Below are positions 1-5,684 of a stretch of DNA of 6,817 nucleotides, in pieces (the first letter of the stretch is position 1; the number at the start of each line of letters is the position of its first letter). The notes below the pieces were generated by a model that did not search any database, was not told where the DNA came from, and was given only the letters and a program-made list of their open reading frames with translations. Origin of the DNA: Croceibacterium_A sp966112795 (GTDB lineage: Bacteria > Pseudomonadota > Alphaproteobacteria > Sphingomonadales > Sphingomonadaceae); NCBI GenBank assembly GCA_966112795.1, contig CBHWED010000185.1, positions 1 to 6,817 on the forward strand, written 5' to 3'. A program made the translations under genes and the position numbers.

Positions 1-675
1 GCCGCGGTGATCGTCGCGCCGGGTGGCGGCTTCCGCACGCTGTCGATGGAGAACGAGGGATCCGAGGTCGCCCGCGCCTTAGCTGCGCACGGCGTGTCGG
101 CCTTCGTGCTCAAGTACCGGCTCAACCAAACCCCGCGCGAGATGGCCGAGTTCGAGCAGTCGATGCGCGAGATGTTCTCGGGTGCTTCGGCCCCGCGCCC
201 GCCGCAGATGACGCCCGCCACGATGGCGACCAGCCTCGCGCCGCAAATCGCCGACGCCCGCGCGGCCTTCGCCCTCGTCCGCGCGCATGCCGGCGAATGG
301 CACGTCGATCCGGATCGCATCGGCATGGTCGGCTTCTCCGCCGGCGCCATGCTGACGATGGCGACCGCCTTGGCCGGTGAGGACGCGAAGCCCGCTTTCC
401 TCGGCAACATCTACGGTCCGCTTGCGCAAGTCCCCGTCCCGGCCGACGCGCCGCCGCTGTTCGTGGCGCTCGCGGCGGACGATCCGCTGATGGATAACAG
501 CGGCATCGGCCTGATCGAAAGCTGGCGCTCGGCAAAGCGGCCGGTCGAATTCCACCTCTACGAACAGGGTGGGCACGGGTTCGGCATGTACCCGAAGGAA
601 ACCACCAGCACCGGCTGGTTCGACGCCTTCGTGCGCTGGCTCGGCATGCACGGCATGCTCGCGCCCGCGAGCTAG
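1..675 (+). CDS. Alpha/beta hydrolase, acetyl-esterase/BD-FAE-like (5' partial)
   Basis: The frame is open from the first base of the window, so the true start lies upstream; a GTG at 7 is internal. The visible 224 residues form a nearly complete alpha/beta-hydrolase core. APGGGF near the start replaces the usual HGGG oxyanion-hole loop. GFSAG at nucleotides 331-345 carries the nucleophile serine (codon 337-339). AADDP near 472-486 carries the likely catalytic aspartate, and GGHGFG carries the histidine at 574-576. A Met/Pro-rich insertion of about 40 residues lies between the strand ending in LKYRL and the helix before the nucleophile, probably a small lid. In this family such enzymes are carboxylesterases or deacetylases on small acyl esters or acetylated sugars; the substrate here is unknown. 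Because the 5' end is missing, export cannot be judged. The gene converges on the minus-strand esterase 21 bp away, so it belongs to a different transcript. Confidence 0.88.
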   Translation, partial: AAVIVAPGGGFRTLSMENEGSEVARALAAHGVSAFVLKYRLNQTPREMAEFEQSMREMFSGASAPRPPQMTPATMATSLAPQIADARAAFALVRAHAGEWHVDPDRIGMVGFSAGAMLTMATALAGEDAKPAFLGNIYGPLAQVPVPADAPPLFVALAADDPLMDNSGIGLIESWRSAKRPVEFHLYEQGGHGFGMYPKETTSTGWFDAFVRWLGMHGMLAPAS

Positions 676-685
676 TCCGCGGGCG
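662..685. terminator. GC-rich hairpin between convergent genes, possible bidirectional terminator
   Basis: An 8-bp perfect stem, CGCCCGCG (662-669) with CGCGGGCG (678-685), encloses an 8-nt loop that contains the TAG stop of the upstream plus-strand gene. It sits in the 21-bp gap between convergent genes, where a shared terminator is expected. No T-run follows on either strand, so it is not a canonical intrinsic terminator, and GC-only stems arise easily by chance in DNA of this composition. Confidence 0.3.
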
Positions 686-696
686 TGTCGTCTCGG

Positions 697-1560
697 TCAG
701 CGCCCTCGAGCGTGGGCCGCGAAGAAGCGGAAGATGTCGGGCATGCCGTCGGCGATGATCGTGCCGTGATCGCGGCCCGGCATCTCGATGTATTCATGGC
801 TCAGGCCGAGCTCGTCCATCGCGGCTGCCCACGTGCGCGTGCCGGCCGCGGGCACGACCTGGTCCTGATCCCCCTGCGTGATCATCACCGGCACACCGGC
901 GGCCTTGATCGGCGCGAGGAGCTCCTTCTGCCTCGGCTGCATCAGGAACGCCGCCGGCGCGATCGCCGCGACCGCTGCCCATTGGCCCGCATGCTTCTGG
1001 CCGAGGAACAGCGCGCCTGCGCCGCCCATCGAATGGCCCATCAGGTAGGTCCGCTTCGGATCGACGGTGAACTCGCTGCGTGCCATGGCGAGCACGTTCA
1101 TCACGTCCTTTTCGGACAGCTCGGCCAGGTTCGGCGGATCGACCGGACCTCCGCCGATCACGATCACCGGCGAGCCGTACCAGCCGGTCGCGTTGTAGCC
1201 CATCGGGCCGACCACGATGTAACCGTTCTCTTCGGCCAGATCGATCAGCCGGCCGCGCACGATGAAGTTGGAATCGCCACCGTAGCCGTGCAGCGCGACG
1301 ATCAGCGGCGCGGGCGTGCCCGGCTTGACCTTGGATGAGACGAAGACCGTGTAGGCGAGGTCCTCATCGGTGTCGGCAAAATGATAGGTCCGTTGCTGGA
1401 CCCGCGGATCGGGCTCCATCCGCGCCGGAAGGCGGGGAGGCCCATTGGCCTGGGCTCCACTGCCCGGCGCTTGCGCGGCGCCCGGCTGGACGCACGTCAG
1501 CGCCGCCGCCGCCACGATTGCGAGACTGCCGAGCAGCATCCTGCCGACCGAATTTCGCAT
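697..1560 (-). CDS. Exported alpha/beta hydrolase, PHB-depolymerase/LpqC-like esterase
   Basis: A 287-residue secreted or periplasmic serine hydrolase. The open frame extends to 1791, but the ATG at 1558-1560 is chosen because it is preceded by a GAGGGA ribosome-binding site 5 nt away, starts a clear signal peptide (basic MRNSVGR, hydrophobic residues 9-22, AQA-like cleavage near 31) and avoids overlap with the upstream gene. Visible motifs are HGYGG (residues 91-95, oxyanion loop), GHSMGG (175-180, nucleophile S177), GDQDQVVP (acid probably D233) and GRDHG (H265), giving a full catalytic triad in the usual order. The motif style resembles single-domain esterases annotated as PHB-depolymerase-like or LpqC-like (COG3509-type), which includes feruloyl-type esterases; this is similarity of pattern, not proof of substrate. 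No separate binding domain is present. It lies 25 nt downstream of the other exported hydrolase in the same direction and is probably the last gene of the MarR-headed operon. Confidence 0.9.
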   Translation of the reverse strand: MRNSVGRMLLGSLAIVAAAALTCVQPGAAQAPGSGAQANGPPRLPARMEPDPRVQQRTYHFADTDEDLAYTVFVSSKVKPGTPAPLIVALHGYGGDSNFIVRGRLIDLAEENGYIVVGPMGYNATGWYGSPVIVIGGGPVDPPNLAELSEKDVMNVLAMARSEFTVDPKRTYLMGHSMGGAGALFLGQKHAGQWAAVAAIAPAAFLMQPRQKELLAPIKAAGVPVMITQGDQDQVVPAAGTRTWAAAMDELGLSHEYIEMPGRDHGTIIADGMPDIFRFFAAHARGR

Positions 1561-1565
1561 GTCCG

Positions 1566-1571
1566 TCCCTC
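1566..1571 (-). promoter_or_regulatory. Ribosome-binding site of the 697-1560 esterase
   Basis: GAGGGA on the minus strand, 5 nt before the ATG at 1560. It decides the start in favour of 1560 over the upstream ATG at 1791, which would give a Ser/Arg/Pro-rich non-homologous extension lying over the neighbouring gene. Confidence 0.6.
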
Positions 1572-1585
1572 GCCCTGTGTTCGAT

Positions 1586-2569
1586 CTAGAGGCCCTTGCG
1601 CTCGATGGACCAGTCCGTGCCGGTGCACAGCCGGCAGTTCTCGCCCACGAAGGTGCGGGCCGCGGCCTTGTCGCCCTTGAGCTGCCACTCGAGCCAGTCC
1701 ACCGCGACATGCGCGACGGCGCCGCCCATCGGTTCGGAGAATGTCCCACCGTGGCCGACAGGCAGGTTGGCCAGCACCGCGGGCACGGCATTCAGGCGCG
1801 CGAAGTCGTCCGTTCCGTTGGGGTAGGCGATGTCGGTCGGGCCGCCGAGGATGTAGATGACCGGCGTGTGGATGCGCTCGAGCATCGCCTTGGTGACCGC
1901 AATGCCGGGGATGCGGCTCGCGCCGTCGTTGAAGACCCCGCTGTTGTGCACGAGCACGGTCTTCACGCGCGGGTCCGCAGCGATCTCGATCGCCTGCAGG
2001 CCGCCGCAGGAATGGCCCGCGACGGCCACGGTCTCGGTCGCGACCTTGCCCTGGAACCTGCTTCCGGCCCGCGAGCCTTCCGCGAGGGCCCAGTCGATGC
2101 CCGCGCGAACGTCGGCGGCCGTTGTCGCCGCGGGAGGCAGTCCACCGCCCGCCGGCGCCGCTTGCTGCACGCGCGGCTCGGTTGCCCCGGGTCCGCTGCG
2201 CCAGGCACCGGCGGCGATCACCAGGTATCCGTACGAGGCGATCTCCGCGAGATGCAGGCGGTGTGCCGTGCCGTCGTCGACGCAGGCGCCATTGCCCCAG
2301 ACCAGGACCGGCAGCTTGCCGCCCTCGAACGGCGAGAGATCGGCCGGACGATAGATCACATGGCCGGGCAGGCTGGGGTCGGTCTCGATCGTCGCCGGAT
2401 AGGGTCCATCTCCGGGTGTATTCGGCACCCTGTTGAACTCTTCCTGCGCGCGCCGAAAGGCCTCGGGATCGGCCTGCGGCTGCTGCGCCGTCAGTGGACC
2501 AGCCAGCGAAACCATCAACAAGCCGGCCAGCGACAGCCGCCCGGCCCGCGCCTTCAACGAACCCTGCAT
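1586..2569 (-). CDS. Exported alpha/beta hydrolase with GHSCGG elbow and C-terminal CxxC
   Basis: A 327-residue protein with an N-terminal signal peptide (basic residues 6-11, hydrophobic 12-27, cleavage near LTA-QQ). The mature part has an alpha/beta-hydrolase fold. WGNGAC (91-96) is the oxyanion loop, GHSCGG (185-190) holds nucleophile S187, GGPTD (242-246) probably supplies acid D246, and VGHGG (271-275) supplies H273. A low-complexity Ala/Pro/Gly stretch at about 129-152 lies between the core strands and looks like a loop. The C-terminus ends with an LKGD segment, then CRLC (312-315) and a Trp/basic tail; the two cysteines could form a disulphide in the oxidising periplasm. The protein is distantly related at best to the neighbouring esterase, so this is not a recent tandem duplication. 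It follows marR by 30 nt and has a strong GGAGG site. The substrate is not identifiable; a carboxylic ester hydrolase is most likely. Confidence 0.88.
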   Translation of the reverse strand: MQGSLKARAGRLSLAGLLMVSLAGPLTAQQPQADPEAFRRAQEEFNRVPNTPGDGPYPATIETDPSLPGHVIYRPADLSPFEGGKLPVLVWGNGACVDDGTAHRLHLAEIASYGYLVIAAGAWRSGPGATEPRVQQAAPAGGGLPPAATTAADVRAGIDWALAEGSRAGSRFQGKVATETVAVAGHSCGGLQAIEIAADPRVKTVLVHNSGVFNDGASRIPGIAVTKAMLERIHTPVIYILGGPTDIAYPNGTDDFARLNAVPAVLANLPVGHGGTFSEPMGGAVAHVAVDWLEWQLKGDKAAARTFVGENCRLCTGTDWSIERKGL

Positions 2570-2576
2570 TCTTCGT

Positions 2577-2581
2577 CCTCC
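2577..2581 (-). promoter_or_regulatory. Strong ribosome-binding site of the 1586-2569 hydrolase
   Basis: GGAGG on the minus strand, within a GGGGGAGG run, 7 nt before the ATG at 2569. It lies in the 30-bp gap after the marR stop codon, supporting this start and efficient translation from a shared transcript. Confidence 0.7.
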
Positions 2582-2599
2582 CCCGTCCGCGCTTTCGCG

Positions 2600-3094
2600 T
2601 TACCGGTGTATCTTCCGCAAGATGCGGCGTAATTCCGTGGTTTCCGCTTCGGTGAGATCCGCGGTCAGCGCGGCGTCGGCCTTGCGGACGAGCTCTCGCA
2701 GGTGGATGAGCTCCTTCTCGCCGTGCGCCGTCAGGTAAACGCCGAACGAGCGGCGATCGCCGGCGATCTTGCGGCGCTCGACACAGTCGCGGTCCTCCCA
2801 GAAGTCCACCGCCAGGGTCGTCGCCGGGCGCGTCAGCGCCAGAGCGGCGGCAAGCTGGGTCTGCTGCAGTCCCGGGTTCCGGCCGATCACTTCGAGCATC
2901 GAATAACGGTGGGGGGTGATGCCGGTGTCGCCGAACTCGCGGGCGAGGAGACCGTGCCCGAGGATCCAGACCAGCTTGACCGAGAACCCGGTGAGATCGG
3001 TCAGAAGTCCCAGGTCCACCTCCGAGTTCGCCAGCGTCGGGGCTCGGCGCCGCACGTGCGACAGCGGGTCCTCGCGTTCGATCACCTTGCTCAT
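2600..3094 (-). CDS. MarR-family transcriptional regulator
   Basis: A 164-residue protein, slightly longer than the usual 140-150 of the family because of a charged N-terminal extension of about 25 residues. Helices at about 28-55 would form part of the dimer interface. The winged helix-turn-helix covers about residues 59-125: TPHRYSMLEVI precedes the HTH, LQQTQLAAALALTRPATT forms the helix-turn-helix, and the wing has the family-typical DRR (113-115) followed by VYLTAHGEKEL. The C-terminal helix (127-162) completes the dimerisation domain. Known relatives often control aromatic-acid, phenolic or stress genes and release DNA on binding a small ligand. It is the first gene of a likely minus-strand operon with two exported hydrolases and is divergent from the receptor/pobA pair, so autoregulation plus control of both arms is the natural model. 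No good Shine-Dalgarno precedes the ATG at 3094, and a stop codon (3122-3124) limits any upstream extension. Confidence 0.93.
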   Translation of the reverse strand: MSKVIEREDPLSHVRRRAPTLANSEVDLGLLTDLTGFSVKLVWILGHGLLAREFGDTGITPHRYSMLEVIGRNPGLQQTQLAAALALTRPATTLAVDFWEDRDCVERRKIAGDRRSFGVYLTAHGEKELIHLRELVRKADAALTADLTEAETTELRRILRKIHR

Positions 3095-3135
3095 CCGCGC
3101 TGCATGCCCGTTGCGCAGGGATCACACAAGTTAAA

Positions 3136-3189
3136 CTGTTATTGCTATGAACCGTTATAGTCGATAACAGATATTGCCGATAAACAGAT
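3136..3189. repeat. Spaced CTGTTAT / ATAACAG / ATAAACAG elements
   Basis: CTGTTAT (3136-3142) is the exact reverse complement of ATAACAG (3164-3170), with 21 bp between. CGATAACAGAT (3162-3172) recurs as CGATAAACAGAT (3178-3189), one base longer and 16 bp further on. TATTGC also occurs twice (3140-3145 and 3172-3177). Several copies of one half-site in 54 bp suggest more than one regulator dimer or a second binding site beside the central palindrome. Confidence 0.4.
3154..3168. promoter_or_regulatory. Candidate MarR operator, 15-bp near-palindrome
   Basis: GTTATAGTCGATAAC reads as an inverted repeat with six of seven pairs matching around a central T at 3161; only A3159/G3163 fails. MarR dimers typically bind AT-rich imperfect palindromes of about this size. 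It lies 59 bp before the marR start codon and 57 bp before the receptor start codon, almost at the midpoint, and overlaps candidate -10 boxes on both strands. Assignment to this MarR protein is inferred from position. Confidence 0.45.
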
Positions 3190-3209
3190 GCGGCATCGAT
3201 GGCGCGTCT

Positions 3210-3217
3210 GGGGGGAG
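3210..3217 (+). promoter_or_regulatory. Ribosome-binding site fixing the receptor start at 3226
   Basis: GGGGGGAG, whose GGAG core ends 8 nt before the ATG at 3226-3228. The earlier in-frame ATG at 3199 has no such site and would put this sequence inside the coding region, so 3226 is the better start. Confidence 0.65.
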
Positions 3218-3225
3218 ATGGGGTG

Positions 3226-5652
3226 ATGAGATTGCAGTCCGTTCGCTGTGCGCGAGGCGAATACCGTCGCCGGTTGCTGGTCGGGGGATTGGCACTGACG
3301 GGCGCCTTCGCCGCCGTACCCGGCACCTCGGCAGCGGCACAGGACGCCCCGCCGGCCGACGCCCAGGCGGGACCCGGCGAAGCCGAGCAGGGCAATGCGA
3401 TCCTGGTCACCGCGCGCCGGCGCGAGGAGTCGCTCCAGGAAACCCCGGTCGCGATCTCGGTCTTCAGCGCCGAGACTCTCGCCGAGCGGCAAATCCATCA
3501 GACGCAGGATCTCGAACGGATCACGCCGAGCCTGCAGTTCAAGCCCGCAGGCCAGCTTTCGGGCAACAGCTCGGCCTCGGTCGCGTTCATCCGCGGCGTC
3601 GGCCAGCTCGATCCTACAGCCGCGGTCGATCCGGGCGTCGGCGTCTATGTCGACGAAGTCTATGTCGGCCGCGCCGTCGGCAGCACGATCGAGTTCGGCG
3701 ACATCGGCAGCGTCGAGGTGCTGCGCGGACCGCAGGGAACGCTGTTCGGCCGCAACACGATCGGCGGCGCGATTCTCGTCCGCACACGCGAACCGGAGTT
3801 CGGTGAATTTTCCGGCCGTGCCCGGGTCAGGGCCGGTAGCGACGATCTGGTCGAAGGCTTCGGCGCGCTGAACTTCCCGTTCGGCGATACCGCCGCTGCC
3901 CGAGTGTCCGGCGGGTTCCGCAAGCGCGACGGCTACGTGATCCGCGCTTACGACGGCCAGGACCTCGGCAACGAGAACGTGGTCACGTTCAACAGCGCCT
4001 TCCGCTGGGAGCCGACCCCGGATTTCGAGATCCAGTTGCGTGCCGACTACACCGATCGCGACGAGAACGGCGCGCCGTTCACTTTCGCCGGCATCAACGA
4101 GAACGCCCCGGTGGCGGCGATCGTCAGCGTGGCCGCCGGCTGTCCCGGTGCGAAGATCCCGTTCGCGCCGATCGCGCCGGGCGATCCGCGCTTCGGCCCG
4201 CCGTCGGTCCCGCTGATCGACGACCCGCGCTGCGCCAACGATTTTCAGGCGCGGGGGAATTTCGTCAACGGCGGCACCGCTGCAGTGATGAGCACCTCGC
4301 AGATCTGGGGTGTCTCGGGCACCGCGCGGTACGAGATTTCCGACAGCCTGACGCTGAAGAGCATCACGGCCTATCGCTCGACCGAATCCCGCGGCATCCG
4401 CGATGCCGACAACACGCCGTTCGTGATGATCACCACCGATGTCGGCGGCGAGTCCGACCAGTTCAGCCAGGAGCTGCAGCTGCAGTACCAGCGCGGAATC
4501 GTCAGCGCGATCCTCGGCGGCTACTATTTCGACGAGGACACATTCGAGCGAGCCACCGTGCCGCTCGCCTTCCCGCCATCACCGCCGGTGATCGGCTCGC
4601 TCCTCGCCGGAGGGCCCGGCTCGCGCGATCTCCAGCTGTCCGACCTCGAGACCCGCTCGCTGGCCGCGTTCGGCGAGGTCTCGGTCGAGCCGCTGGACGG
4701 CCTCGAGCTGACCGGGGGGCTGCGCTACACCGAGGACCGCAAGACCTACCAGGGCACGGTCCTGAACCTGTTCCCGGCAACCCAGCCCGATCCCAATCCG
4801 CTGCCCACCAAGGCGATCCCCGAGGGCGGCCCGCTGTTCATCTACAACCGCCCGTTCGAGGATACCTTCTCGCACCTGACCGGCTCGGCCAGCGTGCGGT
4901 ATGAGTTCAGCGACTGGCTCAACGCCTATGCGTCCTACGCGACGAGCTTCAAGTCGGGCGGCTTCAACACGCGGTACAACGCGCCGCCGCCGGGCAACGT
5001 CCCGGTCGGGTTCGACGAGGAGACCGTCGAGAGCTTCGAGCTCGGCGCGAAGATGGACTTCGGCGACGCGACCCTCAACCTCGCGGCGTTCCGGGCCAAC
5101 TATGACGACATCCAGCTGATCTTCCGCCAGGGCGTTGTCCCGCTGCTGTTCAACGCCGGCAAGGCGCGCATCCAGGGGTTCGAGGCCGAGGTCGGCTATC
5201 ACCCGCGCGGCGGCTTCTCGTTCGACGCCGGCATGAGCATTCTCGACGACGACATTCTCGAGATCACGCCGGTCCCCGGCGCTTCGGCGACGGTGGCGCC
5301 CGGCGACGACCTGCCGCTGACCCCGGGGTTCCAAGGCAACTTTGCGGTCGGGTACGAGATTCCCCTGTCCGAAGGCTTCACGCTGACGCCGCGCTTCGAT
5401 GGCAGCTACCAGTCGAAAGTCGTGTTCATCACCGGCAGCGTGCCCGAAATCGAGGAGGACGGTTACTTCGTCGCCAACGCCTCGCTCGAGCTCGGGATCA
5501 ACGACCGCTGGTCGGTGACCGCCGGCGTGATCAACCTGTTCGACGAGGAATACCTGATCCAGGGCAACGCGTCGCTCGCGACCCTCGGCTACGCCGAGCG
5601 CATCTTCGCGCGGCCGCAGAACTGGTACGTGCAGCTCTCGGCCGAGTTCTGA
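3226..5652 (+). CDS. TonB-dependent outer-membrane receptor
   Basis: An 808-residue outer-membrane transporter of the FepA/CirA-like class, driven by TonB-ExbBD. The start at 3226 gives a signal peptide: a basic stretch with RRR, a hydrophobic core LLVGGLALTGAFAAV and an Ala-rich cleavage region near residue 38. A TonB-box-like AILVTARR follows at about 58-65. The plug domain covers about 65-190, with the typical ESLQETPVAISVFSAE, RGVGQ, VYVDEVYVGR and VEVLRGPQGTLFGRNTIGG segments. The rest is the beta-barrel with alternating aromatic strands, ending in the outer-membrane signature WYVQLSAEF with terminal Phe. Length and motif style are typical of the many sphingomonad receptors. Cysteines C306 and C336 flank a Pro-rich stretch likely to be an extracellular loop with a disulphide. 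The ligand cannot be read from sequence; the pobA gene 32 bp downstream suggests an aromatic compound, but iron-siderophore uptake remains possible. Confidence 0.95.
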   Translation: MRLQSVRCARGEYRRRLLVGGLALTGAFAAVPGTSAAAQDAPPADAQAGPGEAEQGNAILVTARRREESLQETPVAISVFSAETLAERQIHQTQDLERITPSLQFKPAGQLSGNSSASVAFIRGVGQLDPTAAVDPGVGVYVDEVYVGRAVGSTIEFGDIGSVEVLRGPQGTLFGRNTIGGAILVRTREPEFGEFSGRARVRAGSDDLVEGFGALNFPFGDTAAARVSGGFRKRDGYVIRAYDGQDLGNENVVTFNSAFRWEPTPDFEIQLRADYTDRDENGAPFTFAGINENAPVAAIVSVAAGCPGAKIPFAPIAPGDPRFGPPSVPLIDDPRCANDFQARGNFVNGGTAAVMSTSQIWGVSGTARYEISDSLTLKSITAYRSTESRGIRDADNTPFVMITTDVGGESDQFSQELQLQYQRGIVSAILGGYYFDEDTFERATVPLAFPPSPPVIGSLLAGGPGSRDLQLSDLETRSLAAFGEVSVEPLDGLELTGGLRYTEDRKTYQGTVLNLFPATQPDPNPLPTKAIPEGGPLFIYNRPFEDTFSHLTGSASVRYEFSDWLNAYASYATSFKSGGFNTRYNAPPPGNVPVGFDEETVESFELGAKMDFGDATLNLAAFRANYDDIQLIFRQGVVPLLFNAGKARIQGFEAEVGYHPRGGFSFDAGMSILDDDILEITPVPGASATVAPGDDLPLTPGFQGNFAVGYEIPLSEGFTLTPRFDGSYQSKVVFITGSVPEIEEDGYFVANASLELGINDRWSVTAGVINLFDEEYLIQGNASLATLGYAERIFARPQNWYVQLSAEF

Positions 5653-5684
5653 GGCGAAATAGCACCGGTCACTCGCCCGATCTG

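Larger units (their letters stand above)
3095..3225. promoter_or_regulatory. Divergent promoter region between marR operon and receptor-pobA
   Basis: This 131-bp gap separates the divergent marR and receptor genes. Its middle, about 3121-3190, is clearly richer in A+T than the surrounding coding DNA. On the plus strand TATAGT (3157-3162) matches five of six bases of the bacterial -10 box; on the minus strand TATAAC (3159 down to 3154) also matches five of six. The two overlap inside one palindrome. I could not find a convincing -35 box at 17 bp for either, so the exact start sites are uncertain, and alphaproteobacterial consensus boxes differ somewhat from the E. coli ones. Confidence 0.6.

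Noticed and set aside
1561..1791. N-terminal extension of the 697-1560 esterase to the ATG at 1791
   Set aside because: The extra 77 residues are Ser/Arg/Pro-rich, overlap the upstream hydrolase gene and would bury a clear signal peptide; the ATG at 1560 has its own ribosome-binding site.
1445..2632. 395-codon plus-strand open frame antisense to the exported hydrolase
   Set aside because: It has low-complexity Arg/Ala/Gly content and no domain, and lies opposite a gene with a complete catalytic triad, signal peptide and ribosome-binding site.
3199..3225. Earlier in-frame ATG for the receptor
   Set aside because: It has no Shine-Dalgarno sequence and would place the good GGGGGGAG site inside the coding region.
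3256..3300. Arg-rich receptor N-terminus (RRR followed by LLVGG) as a Tat signal
   Set aside because: It lacks the full S-R-R-x-F-L-K pattern, and outer-membrane receptors are exported unfolded by Sec; an ordinary signal peptide explains it.
1497..3410. 637-codon minus-strand open frame spanning parts of four genes
   Set aside because: Its translation is Arg/Pro/Gly/Ala-rich with no recognisable domain and overlaps the hydrolases, marR, the intergenic region and the receptor start; it is an out-of-frame shadow typical of high-GC DNA.
4579..5334. 251-codon minus-strand open frame inside the receptor gene
   Set aside because: The plus-strand receptor frame is continuous through the barrel here, and the antisense product matches no family I recognise.
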